From: Bilabrum cf. latius | Lineage: Eukaryota; Bigyra: Bicosoecida; Bigyra; Bicosoecida | Reading direction: 5' to 3' | DNA length: 64,000 nt | Assembly: GCA_965178125.1 (NCBI GenBank) | Contig: OZ237756.1 | Coordinates: forward strand, 372,001-436,000 | In this document: positions 54,076 through 64,000 of the stretch, piece after piece | How the letters are laid out: every line of letters starts with the position of its first letter | Numbering within the stretch: the first letter of the stretch is position 1 | Notes under the pieces: model-generated | Told to the model about the DNA's origin: nothing | The model's input: the letters and a program-made list of their open reading frames with translations, nothing else | The model's database searches: none | Made by a program: the position numbers and the translations under genes

Positions 54076-55029
54076 TACGGCCACCAAGGAAGACGAATTC
54101 TGCGCATCCGAGCTGGACAATACCCGCAACAGGGCACGCCCAACCTTCAAGTGATGGGCACCGCGGTAGAGCAGATGGAGCGGGCCGAGCATGACCATCA
54201 TGCCGGAACGAGACCGTGGCAACCCGATGATGCGGATCAGAATAGAGGGAGGTCCCCTGCCTCTCTCCGGAAAGCATGGGCGAAGACAGCTCTCGCTCAG
54301 GACCCTTGGGACGAGAAGCTGGAGCGCACCAGTAGGGCCAAGCCAATCGTCGAAGACGCACTCACTCGGATAGAGCGTACGATTGCGCGGTCATCGGAAC
54401 GGACAGCTATCAAGGAGCTGGCCAACCGAGTGGTGCAGGTGATCAGGAACCAGCTGCGCTAGCAGGAGTAGCTGACGTGCAGGCAGTGGATGCGAGGCGA
54501 TGCGGCGGCTGCTCTTGCCGCCACGGCCACGCAAGAGCTGATAGCGGCAACCAATGCGAACGCTCGGCTACAGCGACGGATGTTTAAGCCCCACGGCTTG
54601 CTAAGGGACATAGAGAGGCAATGGGCCAAAGGCATGAGCGCGTGCATGCTAGCCTCTCTGAAGGACCGTGAGACGCAGAGACGGTCATGGAGGAGGAAAT
54701 GGTGGGTCCCGGCAGGGGACCCTGATGTGGGACTGGACCGCGCTTTGTGCCGGGCACATGCTCCGCACCTGTATGCTTTCTCCCTGTGAAGGCATCAGGC
54801 TGAGGGCTTGTGGGGGACCACATTGATGGCGAATAAAGGGGACTCGGCGGTGTAGGCTGAGATTGGGGGGCCTTTGGCCTGAAAGGGTCGGGGGTCTTGT
54901 AGTCCTTGTTTGAGGACTCCTCTGGATTCAGGTGATCACTCGAACTCCTTCGGGGGCAACGGTGCATCTGGGTGCTTGTGGAATCTTTACCCAACAATGT
55001 ATTTCTGTATTTCTGTATTTCTGTATTTC
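54076..55029 (+). mobile_element. 5'-truncated LINE copy with (TATTTCTG)n tail
   Basis: Near-identical to the reverse complement of 60852-61806: the last part of the element ORF (to TGA near 54789), a 3' UTR of about 210 bp, and 3.75 units of TATTTCTG. Similarity starts abruptly at TACGGCCACC, as expected for 5' truncation during target-primed reverse transcription. The ORF piece contains TAGs at the same places as the longer copy, including the CAG-TAG-rich end of the basic region (NQLR-TAG-QE-TAG-LTC). Confidence 0.88.
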
Positions 55030-55070
55030 ACCCGAAGGCTACTTCGACCGGGAGGAACATCTCACTGACC

Positions 55071-56743
55071 AGCTCAAGCCATGGGGGCTGCCAGCTGTGC
55101 TGCTTCTCCGTGGAGGTTCTGCACATCTGGAGCTCCCACCGCAGGTGCTGGGGGATGTATAAGACCGGCATGGTCAGGGTCAAGGCCATCTACCTCGTCC
55201 CCAGCGCCTCCAACCCCTTCAGCTGGTAGCACTCCTGCCGGGTTCGCTGCCTGCACTACCTCCGCTTGTGCTGCCGCTTGCGCCGCCTCGGGGGCCCCAG
55301 CTCCTGCTGGACCCGCTCCCTGCACCACTCTCGCTTCCCGTAGCCCTGACATGTTCCGCAACTTAAGGTTGAATTGAATCGTGCGGCATGCACTCAGCAT
55401 GGAAACTCCTTTGGCGATCACTCGCGCCCAGATACTGACCTGGGCCTCCACCGACCTGCTGCGGGCCACCCCCAGCCTCTTGCGTCGGATTCGGGCCAAC
55501 AGGCGCAGCAGTCCGCGTGCCCCGTTGCCCAAGCGTCCCGTCGACAGGACAACAAAGTCCTGGAAAACGACCTGGTTCCTGTTCTTGATGGACTTGACCT
55601 TCTCTGCTGCCGTTCCAGGTGCCCTTCGCCCTCCCATCAGCCGATGGGGAGGGATGGGCTCATTGATCTCTCGCTACTTCCTCCCGGCTGCTCGTGCTCC
55701 CGCTGCTTCGTCCTGATGATCCGACCCCACTGGTTTACTGGGAAAGTGCCTGTCCCCATTTTCCGTCCGCCTATTGATCTGAGACAGTCCGCACTTGGCA
55801 TGCGGGTCCGCAGTTGTCACGTCAACGTAGATTGGCTTCGCACCCTCGCTCGGGATGATGATGTCCATCGAGTAGTTCCCTTCCTCATTGTACACCCCTC
55901 TGATCTCCTTCAGTGCCTCTCGTCCGGTCGCCTCTTGTGCGATTTTCAGAACTCTCCGCTCCACATGATAATGCAATCCCGTCATCCTCCTCTTGTCGTC
56001 CTCCCTGATCAGCCGATCTCCGCATTAGCTCAAGTGAGCACACTGGTGCAGGTAGCCTTCTGCTCGGGCGCACCCGGGCATCGGGCACCTCTCTGTCCCA
56101 TCACTCTTACGCCTGATGCGTGCTAGCAGCTTGAGGACCCCTCTGGCTCCATCTCCGATCCTGCCTGAAGGCTGGATCACAAATCCCGAAAGATCACCGT
56201 TTTGGGATTTCTCAGCGTCTTCACTGGGTTCCCCGTCGCCCCCGTGGGGATACGACCAGCCATCCTCCGGTGCGGAGGCACCTCCAGATGAACCTCCCTG
56301 TGCTTCCTGAATGCTCCCCTGACCCAGGCAGTCTCATCCTGGTAGTCCGAGCCCACGGGCTTCGCAGGTCCGGTGCGTTCCCCCTCGCGTGCTCCCTTCT
56401 TGAACCTCTAGTTGATCGGTGCGAGTGCGGCTTGGGCAAGCGGGTCCACGCAAGTCACATCGACTAGGATCTCCTTCTCCCCTGGTCCTCTGTGGATCAC
56501 CAAATCCATCCTGTAATCCGGCAGGGAGAGAGAGAGAGCAGCTAGGGGGGGGGAGTGCAGGGGTGGGGTGGGAAGGGGGGGCGAATGGAGGGGTTGGGGA
56601 GGGTAGAGCGGAGGGAGAGGGGGACGACGGTTCACCGGAACGGGGAAGGAAATGGTGGAGGAGAAGATGATCGGTGGGGTCATTGGGTTGATGAGGCGGA
56701 TAGGAAGGGGGAGGCACAGGCCGGGCAGGTGTGGGTTGGGCAT
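55071..56743 (-). mobile_element. Decayed retroelement C-terminal domain, partly duplicated
   Basis: Minus-strand reading frames, broken by at least one frameshift near 56190 and a TAA near 56020, contain a CxxxxC...HxxxC-like finger (CPMPGCARAEGYLHQCAH). They also contain a segment MDIIIPSEGAKPIYVDVTTADP, typical of the C-terminal nuclease-like domain of some non-LTR retrotransposons (xDxxx...xDVTxxDP). A second version (MDLVIHRGPGEKEILVDVTC) and two versions of GNGARGLLRLLARIRRK show that two related pieces lie in tandem. The sequence is unlike the intact LINE at 61-64 kb, so this is a different, older family. Confidence 0.55.
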
Positions 56744-57652
56744 GTGTGGCGAGTGACTCGGATCAGGGGGATCGGATCACCGACCACATGCGGATGTGGA
56801 AGTTGAGAGGTCACAATTAGACTCGAGCGGCAATCAAGCCGCGTGCTATTCGGGCGCTGAGGGGCAGCGTTCGCCAGTTTTTTTTCTTATCCTCTTGCTC
56901 TACAATGGATTCAAGTTAGGCATCATAGGGATAGCAGCGTACTGAGCGTGCTGAACGTCGGGCGGCATCAAAGAGCCGGTCCAATTCTGTATCTTCTGGC
57001 GGGGCTCAGGCGGCCGCCGCGTGATCTCAGCGCTGTATGAACGACCGGCGCCAGTTGAACCCACAACAAAGATGTTTAATGATGTTTGTAATGAGTTTCG
57101 GCATTATGAGTCCGTTTCATGATTGCAAACCTGCTGTTTTGGGACATAGAAAGACTTGTTCAGATTCGGGGCCTCGTGACACCGGCACAGGCGACGATAG
57201 TGCGGTGCAGGGACGCTTGTCATTAAGGGCTACTAGGGCTAGGCTAACCAGTAGTATCCGAAAGGTTGAAACTTAGACTTTGCTCTAAACCTTAAAAGTT
57301 CTTAATCTTCACCAACAGTTGCACAAATAGACAAATCAAGCTACTTTTGGTGGTGGCTTTCGGGCATTCTTTAGTTGGCTCGAAAGGATACCCCCTATCC
57401 AAATAAAAATGAATTAGTGATGCCAATAAGGTCTCTGAGATTGCGGTCGCGCCGTAGGCGCACGATCCGCTCGAGGTGCAGGGTCAGAAAAGCCGTCAAC
57501 GTCTCCACCATCCCGGATCCACAGTGGTAAGAATAAGCACCGGGATAATTATTGATCCCCCACAAGAGGAAATGCCAGTGACAATCATGACTGCATCATT
57601 GCCATTCAGATGACGGCTATATCGCTCATCTCCCTCGGTCACGAGACACCCT
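56744..57652. other. Spacer with a subtilase-flank fragment
   Basis: No supported gene. 57177-57260 closely matches 33842-33925, the flank downstream of subtilase A. 57560-57600 matches the 3' flank of the unit-1 and unit-2 LRR genes (AATGCCAGTG...TGCCATT). The order suggests that a subtilase once lay to the left of this unit and was lost. Confidence 0.4.
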
Positions 57653-59219
57653 TCACTCTACCCCCACCCCACCCACGCGATAGATCGTTCGCCTCCGCAC
57701 CTCCCTTGCCAGCGACCGACGCACCAGCACGCCGCACTTATCGTGTCCATTTGCCATCGCTGCCTCCATCGCGTCCTGCATCACCCCGCCCACATCCTAC
57801 TTACGCTCAGCCCCGCCTGCCATCACACCCAGCCTCAGCCTCCTGGCCAGCTCCAGAGGCCTGCCCTCGGATGCGGCCCGCCACACCAGCCCCGCATCCC
57901 GCCGGGCCTGGCTCGCCACACGGTGATGCACCAGGGCACCGATGCGCCTGCGACGGCTGTTGAAGCCCCGCAGTCGGGGCAGCATGGCAGGGATTATGTG
58001 ATCCTTGTGATACGTGATATCTGGAGATATATATTCCCACCAGAAGAACACGATCCGCGGGTTGGCCAGCACTGCCTCCAGCATTCTGCCGCACTGTCTG
58101 GCTGCCTCTTCAGGCTGGCCCCGGAAGTCATGAATGTTCGTTGATCCGATCACGAGTGACCGCAATGCTTGGTTCTGCCGCACAGCATCACACAGCGGGC
58201 CTACTCGACACGGGGTTGATTTGCGGCCTGTAGTCATGTTGTACCTGAGGATGAGGTGCTGGATACTGGTGTTCTCCCTCACAATGCGGGCCCCGCACTC
58301 TCCCATCGCATTGTGTGGGGCCAAGCCGCATCCCGGCAGAAGGATCCAGCTCGTTTCCACCTGCACCAACGAGCTGTTGCTGCTGAGTGCCTCTGTCCAT
58401 GCCAGCATCGCGTCAAGATCCAAGTTGCACGGACCCAGGTGACAGTACCGAATGCTCCGGTTGCATCGGATGCCGTCGGCCATGAGACGATTCATCTTGT
58501 ACAGCTGCTGGATAGCCTCCTGGTCACGGGGCTGCTTGCCGAGCATATCGCGGATCTTCAGCACCTCCAAACTGCACTGCGAGTCGGCCAGCACTTTCTG
58601 GAAGACTTGCACGCAATCCAATGACATCGTTGTCCATCCTTTTAGCTCAAAGACTCGAAGCCGGTTCTTGCCGCCCGCGTGCAGCATGGCAGGTGCCAGG
58701 GCCTCCATGCCATCCGCCGTCCAGCTGACGATCTAAAATTGTAAGCACTGCAGATGCGGTGAGTCGTCAATCGTGTCCATGCATACTGCTGACCGAAGCG
58801 CAGATCCCACGCCTGCATCCAAGAGTTTGTGCTCGAGTCCAGGTACTCGCAAGGATCGCAGCCGGACGCCATCCTCGGCCAGTACCGACGCCAGTTCCTG
58901 TATGGCACTACACGGCGACTTTGTAGGCATGCTAACTCTAGATCGCCCTTGCCTGACTGGTCCCACTGCCTTCTCTACCTGCATGAGTTTCATTGCGTCG
59001 TGGAGGGTGTAGGCCTAGGTATAAAGTCTCGTCCAATTGTACAGTCTCTGCGAAAAAGAACAGCGGACAGGTTGTATGACAAACATAGGCATACCAAGCA
59101 ATGGGTTAATTCAATTTTGGCTGAAATCAGGTGACTACATGCTGGTCAGAACATACTTGAGAGCGAACGCTGAGCTTGGCCTGGAAGTACCCGGCCTCCT
59201 CCGCGAATTCAGACGACAT
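57653..59219 (-). CDS. Leucine-rich-repeat protein, unit 3
   Basis: Exon 1 59219-59157 (21 codons), 142-bp intron, exon 2 59014-57653 (454 codons including TGA); very close to units 1 and 2. Two TAGs occur: the variable site after LQCLQF (as in unit 1), and AERK-TAG-DVGG at 57794, where paralogues read ELK-V-DVGG. A small indel changes the last residues to RVGGVGVE before TGA. Under the standard code this copy would appear to lack its C-terminus. Confidence 0.72.
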
Positions 59220-60853
59220 GCTGGTTCTCCAATTGCAGTCAGAGAATGCAGTCAGTACCTGTATAAGCCGCCAGGTCACAATCTGTAGCAAGGCTACCCT
59301 GACAAAGTACAGAATAAGCCAGCGCGTGAAGAAAGTGAGAACCAACCACAGCACCACTGCCAGTGGGCATGGATACAGCTGAATGCTAATAAAATTGAAG
59401 TGAGAGACAATGACTCTTAGTGTAGGTATGCTTTCCATCAGCCTCAGCTCGTGCCCACTTGCACCTCCACACCGCTCGCCCCAGCCCTCTCCACAAGCCC
59501 GTCTCCACCGAGCCTGCTGGCCAGCTCATCCGATGCCGCTCCCACGTCGTCATCCAGCCCGGCCACACCGCAACTCTGCAGTGCAATGCACTCCAAGCCA
59601 CACTCCCGCTGATCACGCTCATTTCCCCCCTGGTCATCAGCACCCCATTCCCCTTGCTGTTGCCGTTCGCGCCCCCTCAAGACCATGGAGTGCTTCGGAC
59701 CCGGAACGACGGCAATCACAGGGGCAGGGGCAGGTGAGAGCATTATATCAAGCGGAGGTATATGTCCCTGCCTCCCGTAGCCTGTGCCCAGAGACAGGAG
59801 CTGGGTGCCTGCCTCACCATCAAAGCCAGATGCAGCAATGCAGGGAGGCACGGCGGAGAGCCCGGTCTACCTGCGGCTGTCGGACGGGTGGGTGCAGTGC
59901 AGGGAGGCACGGCGGAGAGCCCGGTCTACCTGCGGCTGTCGGACGCGTGGGTGCAGTGCAGGGAGGCACGGCGGAGAGCCCGGTCTACCTGCGGCTGTCG
60001 GACGGGTGGGTGCAGTGCAGGGAGGCACGGCGGAGAGCCCGGTCTACCTGCGGCTGTCGGACGGGTGGGTGCAGTGCAGGGTGGCACGGCGGAGAGCCCG
60101 GTCTACCTGCGGCTGTCGGACGGGTGGGTGCAGTGCAGGGTGGCACGGCGGAGAGCCCGGTCTACCTGCGGCTGTCGGACGGGTGGGTGCAGTGCAGGGA
60201 GGCACGGCGGAGAGCCCAGTCTACCTGCGGCTGTCGGACGGGTGGGTGCAGTGCAGGGAGGCACGGCGGAGAGCCCGGTCTACCTGCGGCTGTCGGACGG
60301 GTGGGTGCAGTGCAGGGTGGCACGGCGGAGAGCCCGGTCTACCTGCGGCTGTCGGACGGGTGGGTGCAGTGCAGGGAAGCACAGCGGAGAGCCCGGTCTA
60401 CCTGCGGCTGTCGGACGGGTGGGTGCAGTGCAGGGTGGCACGGCGGAGAGCCCGGTCTACCTGCGGCTGTCGGACGGGTGGGTGCAGTGCAGGGTGGCAC
60501 GGCGGAGAGCCCGGTCTACCTGCGGCTGTCGGACGGGTGGGTACAGGACGAGAGGTATAGGACAGCTTCGTGACTCATCCAAGGTTGATGTGTTTGTGAA
60601 TTGCTGGTCTCAATGTTGCTCGCAGCAATGTGTGCAACTACTTCAGGGAGCGGGGCGGGGCCGCAGGTGGTTGCTCTGCAATGCCGGATTGGGCCAGCAA
60701 GCACGGATTGGAGACCAGTGGATTCGCCGGAGGATTAGAGCGGCGGCCACGACCTTACCGTGCGTTGGAAGGCTTTCATCCAGAGCTCACTACGACTTGT
60801 AGGCCCTGTAGGTCAGCAGGTGCAGCCCCTATTTGAAATCTGGGCGGGGGGAT
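59220..60853. other. Spacer of unit 3, cut by the LINE insertion
   Basis: Matches the unit-1 and unit-2 spacers up to CTATTTGAAATCTGGGCGGG and then GGGAT, where the LINE begins. An LRR-like fragment lies on the minus strand at 59444-59590. The rest of the spacer and any subtilase of this unit are not in the window. Confidence 0.5.
59835..60541 (+). repeat. 59-bp minisatellite, about 12 units
   Basis: Same 59-bp unit as at 45.3 kb, with about 12 copies and its own point variants. The left junction differs (AGATGCAGCAATGCAGGGAGG), showing a deletion of the single-copy sequence that precedes the array in units 1 and 2. Confidence 0.95.
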
Positions 60854-63800
60854 ACAGAAATACAGAAATACAGAAATACATTGTTGGGTAAAGATTCCAC
60901 AAGCACCCAGATGCACCGTTGCCCCCGAAGGAGTTCGAGTGATCACCTGAATCCAGAGGAGTCCTCAAACAAGGACTACAAGACCCCCGACCCTTTCAGG
61001 CCAAAGGCCCCCCAATCTCAGCCTACACCGCCGAGTCCCCTTTATTCGCCATCAATGTGGTCCCCCACAAGCCCTCAGCCTGATGCCTTCACAGGGAGAA
61101 AGCATACAGGTGCGGAGCATGTGCCCGGCACAAAGCGCGGTCCAGTCCCACATCAGGGTCCCCTGCCGGGACCCACCATTTCCTCCTCCATGACCGTCTC
61201 TGCGTCTCACGGTCCTTCAGAGAGGCTAGCATGCACGCGCTCATGCCTTTGGCCCATTGCCTCTCTATGTCCCTTAGCAAGCCGTGGGGCTTAAACATCC
61301 GTCGCTGTAGCCGAGCGTTCGCATTGGTTGCCGCTATCAGCTCTTGCGTGGCCGTGGCGGCAAGAGCAGCCGCCGCATCGCCTCGCATCCACTGCCTGCA
61401 CGTCAGCTACTCCTGCTAGCGCAGCTGGTTCCTGATCACCTGCACCACTCGGTTGGCCAGCTCCTTGACAGCTGTCCGTTCCGATGACCGCGCAATCGTA
61501 CGCTCTATCCGAGTGAGTGCGTCTTCGACGATTGGCTTGGCCCTGCTGGTGCGCTCCAGCTTCTCGTCCCAAGGGTCCTGAGCGAGAGCTGTCTTCGCCC
61601 ATGCTTTCCGGAGAGAGGCAGGGGACCTCCCTCTATTCTGATCCGCATCATCGGGTTGCCACGGTCTCGTTCCGGCGTGATGGTCATGCTCGGCCCGCTC
61701 CATCTGCTCTACCGCGGTGCCCATCACTTGAAGGTTGGGCGTGCCCTGTTGCGGGTATTGTCCAGCTCGGATGCGCAGAATTCGTCTTCCTTGGTGGCCG
61801 TATTCCTGCACCACCGCTGCTGTTGGCATGGCTCCTGGTCCGAAGGCATACCGTCCCTTCGTTGCGTACCGGTTAAGCATGACCACTCCCAGCGCAGCTC
61901 TCTCCCGGTCCCAATCCGACAGTGCCGGATCGTGCGAGCATCCCAGGCTCAGGCTTGTGAACGATCGGTCAGCAGCTCCGGATTTGGATTTCCTCCACTT
62001 TGTGACTTTTTTTGCAGTCTCCTGGCATCCCAGCCAGTCCTTCGCGTCATCGATCCGGTGGGTCCACCCTGCCATCTTGATCCTGAATCCCAGTGCCAGC
62101 GCGGCCCCGAGTGGGCCTGTCTGTACTGGTGGTCCCTGCAGGAATCGGCCCTGGTGGATGAACCTGGCCGCAACATCAAGGCCCTTCTTCGAGGGACACT
62201 CGATCAGGTCCAGCAGGCCCATAGCAACACGCCCTGCTGCCGATGCCGTCAGCAGCTCAGTGTCCATCGCAAGGTTTGGCACGTATCGACCGCCCATGGT
62301 GAAGGGCCTTACCTGTGTCGATCCGCTGACAATCATCCAGCGCGTATCCAGCAGGAATTTGTCCAGCATCTTGAGGACTTCCAGGTTCAGTTCCATCCCG
62401 TAGAAAACTTGGGAACCATATCCTAATCCTGACAAGGTGTCCCATCCTGTTGCACATGCCGCTGCCTCTGCTCCGTAGAATGCACTCGTGATTGCTCCTG
62501 CATGGAGCAGCTGGGCGTGCAGGGAGACCGCCCAGTTGCCGTTCACTGCCGCTCGTGTGATGTCCCTGGCCGCCCGGTACGCCATCGCAATCCTCCTGCG
62601 TACGTGGGGTGCCATATCAATTACCCAGATGTCTCTCGCCTGCGTCAGCCCAGCTACTTCATCTGGGCTGATCCGTACCGGTTGGGTCGAAATGAGTAGA
62701 CCGAGGTACAGGTAGGATGAGGCAAGTGGGATGGTCCACTCCCCATCCGTCTCTCCCGCGTCCGCTGCTCTGCATGCGACGCCCTCTGGCATGTCCCCAG
62801 GAATTGAGTCCCGAGCGTAGCCAAAGGCCATGATCGCTGTCTTGGTTCCCTGGCCCGATGCTGTCAGGGGCTTGATTCCCAGCTACATGCCCGCAAGTGC
62901 AAACAGGCTCTTGACTAGCTTCATGACCGCCACTGCTTCGTTCCAGTTCGACGTCAGTGCCACGTAGTCGTCTGCGTACCCGACTTGTCCACATTCAACG
63001 TATCGTCCGGTGTCGGTCACGATCCTTTGATGGTGCCCGTGCTGGAGCCTCTCTTTCCGCAGCGTTTCCAGGAGAACCCCCATCAGTACCAGGAAGATGG
63101 TGGGAGACAGAATCTCGCCCTAGGGGGTGCCCGCCGTCTTCTGCACTCTGGTAGAGACCCTCCTGGTGAGTGGGTCTCGAACGCGGATGGCCACCTGCAT
63201 GCGGGCCATGAGAAAGCGGACCGTCTGGCGTCCCCATCCTTGTTCCGTCATGATGGCCTCGATGATGTTCCACTTGCAACTGTCAAATGCTCCTTTGATG
63301 TCAAAGAATACCAGAAAACCTCCAGCACCCCTTCGTTGGGTAATCCATTCCATCACCGCTGAGTAGGCCTGCTGGCAGTTCTTGCCGATGCGAAATCCGG
63401 CCTAATCCTGGCCGAAGAGTCCGTGGTTTTCGCAGTACCACATGACCTTCTGGTTTGCGATGGTGCTTACGACCTTCGAGAGAGCCGAGGTCCAGCATAT
63501 TGGCCTGAATTCGTCGACTCCTGTGACTCCTGTGCCCTGCTTGCGCTTGGAGACCGGCCGCATGAACCCCTCCTGAAAGGCCTCAGGCTGAATCCCCGAG
63601 AAGAGTGTGAGATTATAAATGGCCCTGAGGAGGTCCAACAGAGCGTCACTTCGCCGCAGACACCCGTCCTCCTCAGAGCATGGCTAGCATTTGGTCAGCA
63701 ATTCCGCCCTGATCCCATCAGGTCCCACAGCTTTGTTGTGCTTGAGCTTGTCCAGTGCTTGATCCACCTCTGCGTTCGACCTGCAGAATAGGTTGAGCGG

Positions 63801-64000
63801 TGTCGCTGCCCTGGGCATGTGCGGCGCAATCCTGGCCATAAATCCGCCCACATCCGCACTTCCATTCCCACCTGCGTGAGAGAGCTGCTGTGCGTGTGCC
63901 TCTAGGATATCCTCGACGGCCGTAAGCACCTCTCCGCCTAGGTTCGTGATTGGTTCCAGTCCTGGTGCAGCTCGTTGCCTTCTAGAGATTGCATCAGCGA
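60852..64000 (-). mobile_element. LINE-type non-LTR retrotransposon (3' part)
   Basis: The minus strand reads from beyond the right edge through a reverse-transcriptase ORF to TGA at 61089, a 3' UTR of about 235 bp and a (TATTTCTG)n tail at 60852-60880. The insertion interrupts the unit-3 spacer immediately after GGGGGGAT. The other boundary and the target-site duplication lie outside the window. High identity to the 54-kb copy and the intact frame indicate recent activity. Confidence 0.92.
61089..64000 (-). CDS. LINE reverse transcriptase ORF (5' end outside window)
   Basis: At least 970 codons, open from the window edge to TGA at 61089 if six TAGs (63684, 63402, 63120, 62883, 61416, 61407) are Gln. 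The reverse-transcriptase motifs are in order: KAVGPDGIRAELL, DEFRPICWTSALSKV, GQD-TAG-AGFRIGKN, VFFDIKGAFD (motif A aspartate), GTP-TAG-GEILSP (the universal PQG motif, with TAG as its Gln) and GYADDYVALT (catalytic YADD). A thumb region and a basic C-terminal domain follow. No RNase H or zinc-finger end is evident in the visible part. The element has adapted to the host code, which means it has been vertically resident rather than freshly acquired from a standard-code host. Confidence 0.93.

Overview
This is nuclear DNA of a microbial eukaryote (a protist). The genes have short spliceosomal introns (GTGAG, GTAAG or GTATGT donors, often GCGCAG acceptors), and the products are eukaryotic: MIS12, PRMT5, KDM8/JMJD5, a guanylate-binding-protein-like GTPase, and amino-acid enzymes with mitochondrial-type leaders. 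I cannot name the lineage from this window.

The central result is that UAG is not a stop here. Nearly every gene is broken into pieces by in-frame TAG, and the pieces join without frameshift if TAG is glutamine. The TAGs fall on glutamines conserved in distant homologues: PAH CTQYIRH, BCAT DQEW, KDM8 DPQ after the HxD motif, the reverse-transcriptase PQG motif, and a DMT-transporter Q. Paralogues inside the window swap CAG for TAG at the same site. Genes end in TGA (most) or TAA (KDM8 and the GBP-like gene), so the code looks like NCBI table 15 (UAG = Gln, UAA and UGA = stop). All models below read TAG as Gln; read with the standard code, most of these genes look like pseudogenes.

Region 1 (1-25.8 kb) is dense single-copy housekeeping DNA, in order: a partial secreted protein, MIS12, PRMT5, phenylalanine hydroxylase, a signal-peptide/TM protein, a large putative mitochondrial protein, an alpha/beta hydrolase, a small basic protein, a histidine phosphatase, a GBP-like GTPase, KDM8/JMJD5, a duplicated DMT transporter and branched-chain aminotransferase. 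This region alone carries ten exact copies of a dispersed 10-mer, GTGACGAGTG, in both orientations and unrelated to reading frame.

Region 2 (25.9-60.9 kb) is accessory and repetitive. It holds five paralogous leucine-rich-repeat genes (all minus strand, same two-exon structure), two divergently placed secreted subtilases, and a 59-bp minisatellite lying between them with 2, 20 or 12 copies in three otherwise similar units. Between units lie two further tandem arrays (about 115 bp and 39 bp), a tyrosine-recombinase remnant, decayed retroelement pieces and a 5'-truncated LINE.

Region 3 (60.85-64 kb) is the 3' part of a young LINE-type retrotransposon, inserted into the third unit. It ends in a (TATTTCTG)n tail, and its reverse transcriptase also uses UAG as Gln.

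I saw no rRNA, tRNA or CRISPR array.
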